This document shows positions 1-10,460 of a stretch of DNA of 64,000 bases, piece by piece; position 1 is the first letter of the stretch, and each line of letters starts with the position of its first letter. The notes beneath the pieces were generated by a model, which saw nothing but the letters and a program-made list of their open reading frames with translations, was not told the origin of the DNA and searched no databases. The position numbers were made by a program, and so were the translations under genes. The stretch is from positions 27,619,754 through 27,683,753 of the forward strand of contig JAJEKV010000006.1 in the NCBI GenBank assembly GCA_021234155.1, given 5' to 3'. This DNA is from Isoetes taiwanensis (Eukaryota; Streptophyta; Lycopodiopsida; Isoetales; Isoetaceae).

Positions 1-1611
1 ATACATGTGGACCACGCGACCTTCACAACTACACCTGTCTCAGTACCAGCCCAAATGAAGTTACGGACAATTGCGACAACCTCTTGAAACTTTTTTTGTG
101 AGGCAAGCACGGCAGATGCCATATACACATGAGTGTTGCTAAGAACCTGCTTAACAACTATTATCCACCCTGCCAGAGAAAGCTTAGCTGTATTCCACCA
201 AAAAAGATGCTTACGCAGGCCTTCCACTATAACATCCCATGCATCTGAAGTAGAGATATGTATACCTACAGGAATGCCCAAGAGTTTAGTGGCCTTCCCT
301 TGAGGAAGCACTTTCCACGAATACTCGTAAACACAAGGAGGAACATCCACATCCAAAGTCCATAAAGCAGAGCACTTTAGCCACCCAACAAGAACCCCTG
401 ATGCCAGGGAGAAAGAGTCCAGCAAAAGCTTAGCATTCTAAAGATTATCGTCCTCAGCTACTAGAAAGAGAAATGTATCATCGGCATACTGGTTACACAC
501 TTCTTGAGAACCATCCTCCATAGTCAATCCCTGAATTACGCCATCTTGAGTAGCCGAAGAGAATAGCTGGGACAGTACCTCTGCCACAATGGTGAACAAT
601 AACGGGGCAAGGGGACATCCTTGTCGAACTCCTCTACCAACAGGAAACACAGCTGACGGTTCTCCTTGAAAAAGCACAGTAGACCGAGCAGAAAGATGGA
701 GCTTCATAACATCTCTAGTAAACAACTCTCCAAATCCCAATGTTAGAAGGCATTTTTGTAGGAAATTCCAATCTATATTGTCATAGGCTTTAGCAAAATC
801 CAATTTGAGATATACAATGCGCTGACCCTTAAGACGGGCCCAATACATCTTCTCACAAGCAGCGGCCACATTATCAAGAATATAGCGCTTAGGTAAAAAA
901 CCTGATTGTGTGGAGGAAATAGACTCTGCCAAGATATCCCTCACTTTCTCTGCCAAGGCCTTAACAAAGATCTTGTACACCGTAGATAACAAAGTTATAA
1001 GGCGCCAATCCAAAATAGTTTTAGGCTCTTTGCACTTAGGAATAAGGGAAATGCAACCAGTGTTGATGATCTTATCCAAGCTCCGGAACCGGCGAAACTC
1101 AGAGAAAGCATTGAAGACGTCATCACCAAGCCAATTCCAATAAGCTTGGAAAAACTCTGCAGGAAAACCATCCAAGCCTGGGCACTTATTCTTCTTTAAA
1201 GAGTCAACAACAGAATGCAAATCATTGACAGTAATAGTTGATTCCAACTGAACACGCTGCTGGGGAAATAATAGGATGGATCTTAGATAAAACTGCCTCC
1301 TGCATGTCCTCTTGGAAGGGCAGAGACTGATCAACAAAAAAAGCAGAGAAATGATAAAAAAGAAACTGCTTTAACTGCACAGCATCAAAAATTTCAGAGC
1401 CATCAGGTAGAAGTAGCGAAGATATGGAGCTTGACACACGTCTTCTCCTTTCGGCCTTAAAGAAGAAGTGAGAGCACCTATCTCCCAATTTAAACCAATC
1501 TAAACCGACCTTAACGCGAGCTTGAGTTGCATGTATCGACTCAATGTTTCTTATTTCTGCCAATAGCTCTTTCTCTCGAATACCTGATGAAGGGGCTTGT
1601 GAACGACACAA
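1..1611 (-). pseudogene. Decayed LINE (non-LTR) reverse transcriptase, runs off the left edge
   Basis: This is the middle of a plant L1-like ORF2. Reading on the minus strand from 1611, the linker before the RT carries 'DWFKLGDRCSHFF', a phrase typical of plant LINEs. The RT palm follows with 'KNKCPGLDGFPAEFF', 'LDFAKAYDNIDW' (catalytic Asp), 'GVRQGCPLAPLLF' and 'QYADDTFLFL' (the YADD box near 477-488). The frame changes once between 1222 and 1337. A TAG at 438-440 interrupts the protein just after YADD. The same frame then stays open to position 1 with thumb-like sequence ('LGIPVGIH', 'NFIWAG'). The endonuclease half is missing on the right, where the palindromic satellite starts soon after. 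It is a relic and probably not translated. It looks like a different lineage from the LINEs at 7-35 kb, whose RT has YADDV/L and a shorter linker. Confidence 0.85.
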
Positions 1612-1744
1612 GAGGACCTTTACCTTTTCTTAAAGTTCCAGCACCATGGCCTTCAAAACTATTCTATGAAGCTGTATTCCAAATTGCATAGAGAAGATCA
1701 TGGAGAGGTCAGTGTAAAAAGTACAATGTACATCCTTTTCAACT

Positions 1745-2085
1745 GTACTAACCGAAACCTATTTCGGAATACACATTTGACGTCCGAGTGTTGTGAAAGT
1801 GTGTTCTGGAATACACTTTTGCTTTTTGATGAGAGAAGTGTATTCCAGAATACACTTTGCTATTTGAGAATAGGAGAAGTGTATTCCAAAATACACTTTC
1901 CCCTCATCGCAAAACAAAAGCATATTTCGGAATACACTTTCCCCTCATCTCAAGGAAAAAAGGTATTTCGAAATACACTTATGCTATTCTCGTATAGCAG
2001 AAGTGTAGTCTGGAATACACTTTCGCTATTCTGAAATAGCAAACGTGTATTCTAGAATACTCTTTTGCTATTTTGGAATTAAAAG
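1745..2085. repeat. Tandem palindromic satellite, period about 40 bp
   Basis: About eight degenerate units follow each other with centres near 1763, 1806, 1846, 1886, 1926, 1966, 2010 and 2050. Each contains an imperfect palindrome of the form GTGTATTCYRGAATACAC (TTC, two bases, GAA at the core), followed by TTTGCTATT or TTTCCCCTCATC. Each unit can fold into a short hairpin. An open frame crosses it only because the unit lacks frequent stops. The same unit recurs at 5590-5706 inside an intron of the methyltransferase-like gene. Isolated palindrome cores occur at about 2225, 3641, 3698, 5099, 5189 and 6087. Confidence 0.8.
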
Positions 2086-2349
2086 ACGTCTAAAGTTGTT
2101 TTTTATGCCTTAAAGTAGATTTTTTGTCTAATATGAATGCTCTATTATGTAAGTAAAACTGCAGTTAGCTAGTCTTTTTTACCCTATGTTTTGACATGTT
2201 TAAACTTGGTTTTTTTACTTTTCTATTCCAGAATAGGTTATTAAGTTCATTTTGGCTTCATTTACTCCAGGTAATGACAACCTTTTCACAGGCAAGAGGT
2301 CAGCAAGAAACAGATGAACAGAACGATAAAGATCGATCATCCAGAAGCC

Positions 2350-4010
2350 CTACGCACAACAAAGAGTCGAGCTAGCTTTTGAGCCTGCTATATATGAGAA
2401 CTTCCAAACCCAGTGGTTTATTACTAGGGACAGAGATGGGAAGTACGACACTCTTACATTTCTACATGTCTGTAGAAGTCCTGGCTAGAAAAGATATGAT
2501 GACAGCGACTTCATGTGCATGGGCACGATTAAGGAAGTTATTGAGATTGTTGGACAATCTGGACAACAGAGTAGACTGTCCTTCAAGACTTCATAAGGCT
2601 ACATACAGGTTGATGAAGCTTTTTTTAAAGTTAGAGTGCAGCCTGATGCCCTTATGAATGTGTTTCAGACTACACCAATAAAAGGAAGCTTAGTGCCATT
2701 ATAGGCTAGGTTCAAAGTACCCAAAGTGAGGCGTTTGACTATAGTGAATCAAAGAAGGAAGAAGAGGAAGATCAAAGGCCACCCAGTGCTAGTTCCGGTG
2801 AGGCAAAAGAGGAAGGAAATTTGGAAGTTTTGGTAGAGGAGCAAGCACCACCACCAAAAAAAGCAAAGAGTGACTATTGCTGCAAAAGAATCGAAAAAAA
2901 AAAAGGAAATCAGCGCAACTTTCTTTGGCAGATGCACTAGAAGAAAACCCCAAAAAAAGAAAAAGCAAGGGCAAAACCCCTAGAGTAGCCATTAAAGAAA
3001 AAAAGGTGGACAAGACATCAGAAAAGATGGAGGAAATAAATCTGCACAAGTATGTGCAGGGTGTCATCTCATGTCACGTCCATGAAGCTTCCTTCCAAGA
3101 ATGAAGCTGGTGAGAGGCTACTTCAGGGCCAAAGGATTTATGCATATCATTTCAGGAACTTGAAGGACAAAATTTGAAGCAACTCCAACGCTCATGTGGC
3201 TCCAATTGTCATTCCTGTTGACATAGCAGGCCCCTCCAATGCAGACGTGCATACACACATTACGTATTGGGGGAAACCATAGTTTCAAGGCCAAGTGGCA
3301 ACTGTTCAAAGAAAAGAAGAACCCGAGATATTTGTCTATTCTTTGTTCAGTCTACTGCGGTCTCACTGATGAGGAAGCAAAGACTGTTGCCAACACCCAC
3401 AATGCTGACAATGAGTATAAATTAAGGTTGAGCAACTTCATGCACAGAGAGTACGTGATTTTCAAGGAAAAATACGGCGATGAATAGAAAAAACATGTAC
3501 TTCTTTAGACCTAAAAGAATCATGTGTCATTGAGTATTGCCTCAAATACGATGAAGCCAACAAAAGAATATCATTGATTTAAACCACAACTGGTTCCAAC
3601 TGGCATTCAGGGAAGGCATGGTAACCACGTTCTGTATTCTAGAATAGGAGAAACTTTACATTTAGCCTGCATTTCTGGTTTGAGTTATGGGCACATATTC
3701 TGGAATACAATATCCGTTTATTGTTTTTGGTTGCTGTGGGTAATTGTGTATTGTAAGCATAGCCTGCTTATGTTTTTATCTTTAATATGTTTGAGCATGG
3801 AGAACTAAAAAGCAAAGGAAAGGTTTATGAAAAAAGAAAGGCTCGGGTGTTCCAAAGAAAAAAATGGCGATCACCATTTGGAGGGAACTGCAATGTTTAC
3901 AGACTTTGCTTTATTTGAAAGGATGGACAAGGAGTTCACCTATGAAGAACAAAGGAGTTGCACAAGTAAGATTCTTGTATTACAGAATAGGATTGTGCAT
4001 TTCCATGCAA
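2350..4010 (+). pseudogene. Decayed copy A of the multi-exon gene whose copy B encodes the methyltransferase-like domain
   Basis: Coherent but broken coding stretches lie in order. At 2357-2690 the frame reads 'AFEPAIYENFQTQWFITRD' and later 'FFKVRVQPDALMNVFQ', with two stops. At 2708-3104 there is an acidic then Lys-rich, nuclear-protein-like linker ('KKEEEEDQRPP', 'PPPKKAKSD', 'ENPKKRKSKGK'). At 3239-3487 the frame has 'CGLTDEEAKTVANTHNAD', which matches the minus strand near 6225-6350 ('RGLTDKEAKIVANTHHAE'). At 3553-3625 there is 'DEANKR' and 'QLAFREGM', ending in a GTAACC donor that matches a GTAATC donor in copy B. At 3800-3978 lies a Lys-rich exon ending in GTTGCACAAG before GTAAG, again matched in copy B. 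No methyltransferase exons follow. Function of this N-terminal part is unknown. Confidence 0.6.
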
Positions 4011-4049
4011 TAATTGTTTGTATATTTTTGTCTTCATGCTAAGTTTTTT

Positions 4050-4643
4050 TTACCTTTTTGTGTTCTTATAAAACATTTCTTATTTCTTTTGGTACTAACA
4101 AGGTTGCATATTAAACGAGAGTGTTCCATCACTCCTGTTTCAAAGATTCCCTAAAAAAAACACATCATCTTTTTGGGCTAAGATTGAGAATTTCAGGTTT
4201 AATTTTTTTCGTGCATTTTGGCTACCCAATAACTGCATAGTTTCTTTTGTAAAACAACGTAGTTGAAAAGAGAAAAATTTACAGATGATAATACAATCTA
4301 TGAAAGTAAGACATCAAAAACATTAGATTTAAGAAGAAAAAAATAATAATTTCATTAATTTTTTTTCAATACATCGATTTTGGAAGCTAAATGGATATTA
4401 TCAATAAATATTATCATATAACAAGTCAAAGATCGACATCATAGACTTCCTCATTTTGCCTGCTTTTAGTTGGAATGTCCTGCGCTGTCGTCTGCTCTAT
4501 TTTCAGGTGACTTACCAAGCGTTTTTTCAAATTTGTCTTCAGGAATGGTAGCTAGATCTACTTTCTTCAGCTCTACAAAGGTAGCATCATCTTCCATAGA
4601 GCTTGTGAAAGGAGGTTGTGTCTCTAAAGATGTCATCTTGGCA
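4050..4643. other. AT-rich intergenic stretch between the inverted gene copies
   Basis: A-rich and T-rich sequence with no coding pattern, no repeat match elsewhere in the window and no RNA gene signal. The short plus-strand open frame at 4470-4655 is the complement of the end of the methyltransferase gene plus its downstream flank. Confidence 0.5.
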
Positions 4644-5566
4644 TTAATTAGATGAGGATTTGATGTCTAACTCTTGATTCTTGTCTGGTAAAGTAGGTAA
4701 GACAGCCAATCTCATCTTGATGAAGTTCACATCCTCCTTGTCTATGTCTACAGCCACACAATTGTGGCTCTTGTTAAGTGCACATGCTGTAGTAGTACCA
4801 GAGCCTGAGAAAACATTAAGTACCCAATCTCCTAGACGTGAGAACATGTTAATCTGCTGCACGACTGGAAACTCCAAGACATTAGAGAAGTCCTGGCAGA
4901 CAGCAGTGTTAAAGTGCTCTATGGTTCTCTTGTCGTCAAAGCTCCAATAAGCAACATGGTGATATTCCGCTTTGCTCAATAACCTGGGCCCTCCACCATG
5001 GTAGTTTATGTTCATTTTGTACCTACCAAAAAAAGGGAGTCTAGTTAGCTACCAAAACTAAAAAGAGAATAATCTAGTAACTATGACTAAATGTTTCCTA
5101 TTCCTGAATAGTTAATGAAAACATAAAGGTCAAGATGAATCAACTTCAACTAGAAAGTAGAAACTCCCACCAAACGATAAAAGAGATGTATTCCAGAATA
5201 AAAAACTTACCAAACCAAATTTTCATAACCTGCTGGGGAGCCGGAGTGATTTTTAAAGCTGGCTTCAACAAACCCAGCTTGCATGCTTGAGTGGAACACA
5301 ACTAGCTGCCAATGCTTAGCTGTTATAATCTGCTTTAAGCCTTCACTGAATGCATTGAACTCAGAATTTTTGAAAGGCTGGTCGTCATAGCGGTTGTCTT
5401 TTAACTTGAAGCCGTAAGGAATGTCTGTTATTATCGATGTGAAATCCTGAGGCTTGATCGTCCCGACAAGTTTTGTGCAAACCCCATGAATGATTGAAAA
5501 CAAGTTGTTTTGATCAAATATGCTAAATTTCTCATAGTCGGAAGACTCTACATCTAAGGTCCTTCT
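4644..5566 (-). CDS. Beta-class DNA adenine-N6/cytosine-N4 methyltransferase-like domain, two in-frame exons
   Basis: Exons at 5211-5566 and 4644-5022 join cleanly. The intron 5023-5210 starts GTAAGT and ends GGTAG, and the phase-2 junction restores a TGG codon, giving 'ENLVWYKMN' across the splice. The upstream exon carries the catalytic motif IV as 'TDIPYG' (5411-5425; family consensus DPPY) followed by 'LVVFHSS'. The downstream exon carries the AdoMet-binding motif I 'NVFSGSGTT' (4791-4817) and an acidic 'VAVDID'. Motif IV before motif I is the beta-class order of bacterial and phage methylases (N6_N4_Mtase fold). The protein would transfer a methyl group from AdoMet to adenine or cytosine in DNA. 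The second residue of motif IV is Ile instead of Pro, so activity is uncertain. The frame ends at TAA with a short Ser-rich tail. The start lies in upstream exons. The acceptor chosen (5567) is phase-compatible with the upstream exon ending at 5737. Confidence 0.65.
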
Positions 5567-5589
5567 CTCAAGCAATTAAGATAAAAAGG

Positions 5590-5706
5590 TGAAAAGAAAA
5601 GTGTCTTTTGCTAGTTGAGAAAGCAAAAGTGTATCTCGGAATATACTTTTGCTAGTCGAGAATAGCAAGGTGTATTTCAAAATACAATTTTGCTCATCTC
5701 AAAAGC
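5590..5706. repeat. Palindromic satellite units inside the intron of the methyltransferase-like gene
   Basis: About two and a half units related to the 1745-2085 array ('AAAGTGTATCTCGGAATATA', 'AGGTGTATTTCAAAATACA', 'TTTTGCTCATCTC'). They lie within the inferred intron 5567-5736, so the satellite is shared by the flank of copy A and an intron of copy B. Confidence 0.65.
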
Positions 5707-5736
5707 ACTTATGACAGTGGCCAATGACAAACTTAC

Positions 5737-6410
5737 TTGTGCAACTCTTTCGGCATTTATTCCAAGGTAAACTCCCTGTCTACCACTTTTTGCAATAGCC
5801 TTTCTAGCAAATCCATGTCCACGAAGCCCTGTGTTTCCCTCCAAACAGTTATTGTCATTCTTTTTTGGGGACGTCGAGGCCTTTCTTTTTTTAAGATATT
5901 TTGCCTTTGCTTTTTAATTTCCTGCGCTCGAACATATTAAAAAATTCGTTCTGCAGATCCCATATCTGCACATTTAAACATTTTTGTTAACGAAGTAGAT
6001 TCTCGAATACAATACTTAAGTAAGCCACACCGACAAGACACAAAGCGTCGCTACAAACGAAGGTAATGAAACGCATTTACTTATTCTAGAATATAAGCAA
6101 TGATTACCCGACCCTCTCTGAATGCGAGCTGTAGGTTGTGGCCAATGAGTGAGGTTCTTTTGTTGGCCTCGTCATGAGTGAGGTTTCTTCAGGTCCTTGT
6201 CATATTTTTCTTTAAAGATTACATCATGAACCTGATCTTATCGATAAAGCTCATTTTTAACTTATATTCGTTCTCAGCATGGTGAGTGTTGGCAACAATT
6301 TTGGCTTCTTTGTCAGTGAGGCCACGGTAAACTGCACAGATGACCAAAATTTTGGTATCGGATATTTCCGTCGAAATTGTAGTCCATGCACGCACTATAG
6401 TCTTTGCCAT
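5737..6410 (-). pseudogene. Upstream exons of the methyltransferase-like gene (copy B), at least partly damaged
   Basis: Reading down from 6410, one exon has 'AVYRGLTDKEAKIVANTHH', then after a stop and frame change 'DVIFKEKY' and 'DEANKRTSLIGHNLQLAF', ending at a GTAATC donor near 6094. A second exon (about 5921-5737, acceptor GCGCAG) is Lys-rich and ends 'GINAERVAQ' at a GTAAGT donor (5736-5731). That is phase 0 and compatible with the next exon. In that frame the exon has 'KKRKASTSPKK' and 'RGHGFARKAIAK', but a TAA lies near its presumed acceptor, so either another acceptor is used or the exon is broken. The same pieces occur on the plus strand in copy A, which supports their being real exons. 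Homology outside this window is not recognised. Confidence 0.45.
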
Positions 6411-6487
6411 GTTTTATATGCAAGTCCTATTTGGCTCCTCTTGTTATTCGCCAAATTGTTCGTTTAATATTTCTCAATCCATGCACC

Positions 6488-6554
6488 GAGTCCCTTGTCT
6501 TCAACTTGTCAAGTACTTGACAGAGTCCCTCGTCTTCAACTTGTCAAGTACTTG
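6488..6554. repeat. Short tandem duplication, period 35 bp
   Basis: GAGTCCCTTGTCTTCAACTT plus GTCAAGTACTTG is repeated once with one change. The rest of 6411-7017 is non-coding, AT-rich sequence with nothing else recognisable. Confidence 0.75.
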
Positions 6555-7017
6555 CACTATGCCACCTCGTGTAAGTATTTCCACATCATGGGCACGTCTA
6601 GTAAATGGAAAGGGTTCGTGTCTCCTTGACAACAGGATGAAAATTTGATGGGTTGAGGGAATACTATTTTTAAGTATCTATTTAATTTTGCTCTTTGTTC
6701 TTTGCATTTTCTACAGGTAAATTCACTTTGCACATGAGCATTTATACTAAAATTGTCATTTTTTGGGTAAGAGAATCCATTTGAGCATATAGTAACTCCC
6801 GTCGAATGTCTGATTCATAGCTTGGCTAGTTCATGATCTTTGCAGTCTAGGTAGCATCTTGTGCACCATAGGTTTTAATTGTGGAATGTGCATCTATTTG
6901 TCCATTTCACATCATTTTCTCCTTGATATTTAATCTGTTTCTGCAGGGATTCCCAATCCACGATAATTTATTTTTGCAGTTACGTGGTTCGTTGGTTTAG
7001 TTAGAAGTGGCTCTTTT

Positions 7018-8545
7018 ACAGGGATGCCCGTTATCTCCAACGCTTTTTGGACTCTATATTGACAAGTTGGAGACCTGGATACAAGAACATGGAGGTGGTG
7101 GCCCGCAGTTGCCAGAGGCATATACAGTAAAACAGTTGCTCTATGCAGACGATCTGGGTTTATTATCCCATACAGCCAGGAGTATGCAGGAACATTTGGA
7201 TGCTCTCAGTCAATTCTGTGACATAGCAGGAATGACAGTCAACCAGCAGAAAACCAAGCTGTTGCCAATCCTGTCTGCGCAGTATGATATCCCAGACTTC
7301 TATTACAGAGGACAAAGGATGGAAGTTGTAAGGACCTTTAAGTATCTGGGGATCGATTTCTCTGCTAACATGCTATTGGATGACTGTGTAGAAAGAAGGG
7401 TCAGCGCAGGATGGAAAGCCCTGTATGCAATGCAGAATAGCTGTCACAGAATAGATCTCTGCGATTGGGCACGCAAAGCACACTTGTTCCGAGCACTCGT
7501 GGAACCAGTACTGCTGTATGGGGTAGAGGTCTGGGGGCCAGCGATTAGCAAGGGTACTTGGGATAAGCTAGAGAGGGTGCATAAGGCTTTCCTGACATAC
7601 AGCCTAGGCGTCAAGGACACGGTGCCTTATCCAATTTTGCTGTATGAGACTGGCTTTTGGCCCCTGCAGCATTCTGCTATGCGCAAACACCTTGCGTATT
7701 TCCATAAGGTTGACGAAATGGATGCACAACGTCTTCCTCCCCGGGCTCTGTTATTGGCACAAGGGCCGCAACGTCTGAAGAGAGTATGGCAAGAGCATTG
7801 TAAGGGATGGTTCGCACGATGGTCCATAGACTATCAACACATTGTGGATATGGCGGATATCGCAGAGCAGGAGCTGCATTTGAATGCGCGCTTTGCTGCC
7901 TCTCTGTGGGATTCACCCACTCTTGCAAAGCCCAAAACAGAGCACTACCACACACAGGTCAATCCGTCGCTTGAACACGGCCCCCACCAGTATCTGAAGG
8001 CACACATTTCCACCAAGAAACAAAGAGCTATAGTTGCAATAAGGACAGGGTCCCACCATCTCAAAATTGAGACAGGCCGCTGGGGTACAGATGGAGGGTA
8101 GGGAATCCCCCGGCATGAGAGATTATGCCAGTGCTGTCACATGCAGATAGTAGAAGATGAACACCATGCTCTACAGGAATGCCCAGCATATGCACACATC
8201 CGAGCAGCTCATGCCGATCTCAGATGCTCTAAGATAGCAATTTACCAACTGCTGGCTTCGCCAATGGTGGCACGTCTTGCGTCCTACATTTTGCAAGTCT
8301 CCACCGTCAGGGAGTCCCTCACAGCACAGGGAATTTGAGTGCCCAAATAAGGCCTCTCAACGCCTACTACAAGGGTTTTTCCTCCCACACGGGGGGTTTT
8401 TTCATCCCAGTGGTAGAGACACAGTGTACAGGGTTTCTGTGGTTTTATTTTGTGTTTGGAAACTTTCCGCTATATTGTAAAACCGTCTCATAGGCCAGTT
8501 GGCCTCCGTGGACGTTAAAATATACTTCCTTCCTTCCTTCCTTTT
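7018..8545 (+). mobile_element. 5'-truncated LINE with TTCC-type tail
   Basis: The copy begins abruptly inside the RT at the codons for QGCPLSP and runs to the 3' end. It contains the RT C-terminal half, a Cys-rich terminal domain, a 3' UTR with a CATAGGCCAGTTGGCCTCC hairpin (8489-8511), and a tail of CTTC/TTCC repeats at 8526-8545. Abrupt 5' truncation and a simple-sequence tail are the normal result of target-primed reverse transcription. The LINE inside the gypsy element (30.1-35.4 kb) has the same tail unit and 3' end. Confidence 0.9.
7019..8338 (+). pseudogene. LINE ORF2 C-terminal half (RT palm to zinc-knuckle), one in-frame stop
   Basis: The open frame covers RT motif 'QGCPLSPTLFGLYIDKLETW', the catalytic 'LLYADDLGLLSHTA', the thumb 'TFKYLGIDFS', and the connection region ('RKAHLFRALVEPVLLYG', 'WDKLERVHKAFLTYSLGV'). 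It stops at a TAG at 8099-8101 and then continues in the same frame with 'RLCQCCHMQIVEDEHHALQ' followed by 'ECPAY'. That is the CxCC...H...C zinc-finger typical of LINE C-termini. The natural stop is the TGA at 8336-8338. Apart from the single stop the frame is intact, so this is one of the youngest copies in the window. The N-terminal endonuclease and fingers are absent, so it cannot move by itself. Nothing here suggests host use. Confidence 0.88.
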
Positions 8546-9156
8546 TTTCTCCAATCTCTCTTGCATGTAGTTTCATTTCATATTTACTATGCTTGCTCTA
8601 TTTGTTTGCCTCATGACTTCCTCCCTTCTTTTTTGCATAAGTGTCTCGCCCCATTCAACCTTTGTTGCAATCAGTGGTCCCACTTGCTCTATTTGTTTTT
8701 TTAACTCCATGTATCTCATGATGTCTCCTTCATTTGTTTTTTGTTCCTCGATATCTTTCAATTTGTTGTGCTCTGGTCCTCTTTTCTTCATACATTTCTT
8801 TTTGTTTCTTTTTTTTTTTTGCTCTAAGGTTCATGAGCTTTGTTTCTAGTGATAGGCGTAGGTAGATGAGTGCATGCTCTTTCTCATATATTTTCAGTGG
8901 TTCTCATAGATGCCCTTATGAGGGCCTATACTCGCTCTTTGTCATAGATTCTTAGTGTTTTGTTAGTGGCTACTTTGTCTCGTTTTGCTCTGTTTCTCTA
9001 TTCTCGATCCCTTTTTCCATCCATTTCGTTCTGGTCTCCGGTGTATCTTTTCTCACCCTACGTTTCTTCCTTTCCTCTTTTTGTCCATTTTTTCCCTTGA
9101 AAGACATCTTTGCTCTGCTATTGTCTTGACTCCCTCTTTTGTTTGCCTCTTGGCTG
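8546..9156. other. Pyrimidine-rich non-coding stretch
   Basis: Plus strand is rich in T and C with runs of TTTTTT. Short open frames on both strands are compositional. No repeat, RNA gene or coding pattern recognised. Confidence 0.5.
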
Positions 9157-10460
9157 TGACGCTCCCCGTACGTATACGATGCTCCCATCGTATATGTACA
9201 GGAAATTCCCCTCCCATGGTGACCTCATCACCACAGGAAGGCCCTCCATCTACCTCATACCACTTGTGATGGCCAAGTGCCCAGGGAAAGGACATGGAGG
9301 TGTCATGCGTCCCACGCCTTCTATGGGAACCCTATATAGCGGAAGCGTACATACAAATTAGCACCTAGCATACAAAACATATAATATCATACCACCACAA
9401 AGAGTGGTGCATCCATCATCAAGACAAGTGACATCCCAACAACAACATAAGATATGAAATGCATAAAAAGACTCTAACCAATGCTCAGACTTCAGGGAAT
9501 CAATCGACGGTTAGGGCCTCCAGATAATAACAGATGGAATCATGACAATGGTGTTGGCTAGCATAGAACAATGGCTAGGGTAGTCCACTCCATCCGCCCC
9601 TCCTGTACACACTTTGCAGATATGCTGAATCACGCAATGACATGGTTGTAGCCTTCTGGAGACATAGTCTCATGGATTCACCCTATGAGACTACTCCGGG
9701 TTGCATCTCCCCGGTCCGATGAGGCAGGAAAGGGGAAACCCCTTCCAGAGCACGGTGCTTCCATGGGTATCATGGTTCCCTCTGGCAACCATGCATCCGT
9801 ACCCGACTTTAACCCTCCAAAATCCATAGGCTGCCCCGGCATGTCTATCGAGCCCAGGATGTCCCTATAGGCACGTATTCTATGGCCCAGGAGGTGTCAG
9901 ATCCATACCTGGCCCATACGCAATGATCGACTATAGACCTAGCCACAGTAGGGAGCCTTGTAGCCACGCTAGGTAAGGTCCCACACCCACTTCACAACCG
10001 TACCCTTTATCTGGTGCTCAGCCACAACCTACCATCAACAACCAGGAGGGCTCTTGTGTACATGCCGCATTTAATGGGCTTATAAAGGGTTCTAGCTAGG
10101 AGCATCTCTATTCCTAGGTAGCTTTTAGGTCTCTACTCCGTTTTTAGCCCCAAACACATAGGAGGAACAGAAGAAAAGAACAATCATATTCAAATCATCT
10201 ATCATAATCTCAAATAGAGCATAAAAGAGAGTTTAATCATTCGCCTACTCATACAAGGGTTAGATTAGAACACAAACTACCTAAAGACTGATCTGTTTCT
10301 TGGCTGGACCCGTTATCACGAAGAACATCCATGATTCAAGGTTAGTTGCTATGCTCAAGCAGCTCCTCCGTTCTTCAATCTTTCCTAAATCGATTTGGGC
10401 AGGATTGGGGGTGGAGGAATAGCAAGTCTTTTCTGGCCCAATCGATTTGGGCCAGGTGGG
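9157..10460. other. Non-coding segment, possibly part of an LTR-type element
   Basis: It starts TGTGACGCTCCCC, a form often seen at LTR starts, and has promoter-like TATATAG (9332-9338) and TATAAAG (about 10080) sequences but no long frame. A short hairpin with arms ATACGATG and CATCGTAT lies at about 9175-9194. No second copy is in the window, so an LTR assignment cannot be supported from here; the LINE fragment begins at about 10461. Confidence 0.25.

Noticed and set aside
1666-2034. 122-codon frame over the palindromic satellite
   Set aside because: The frame is a by-product of the 40-bp unit; the residues only repeat the unit.
1745-2085. CRISPR-like array
   Set aside because: The spacers between palindromes are themselves repeated, the units are degenerate, and the context is plant nuclear DNA.
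1745-2085. Heat-shock element cluster (TTCNNGAA)
   Set aside because: The core fits, but the units are 40 bp apart rather than contiguous 5-bp repeats and no heat-shock gene is near; satellite is the simpler view.
9157-10460. Solo LTR call
   Set aside because: TGTGACGC start is suggestive, but no matching end, target duplication or second copy can be shown in this window.
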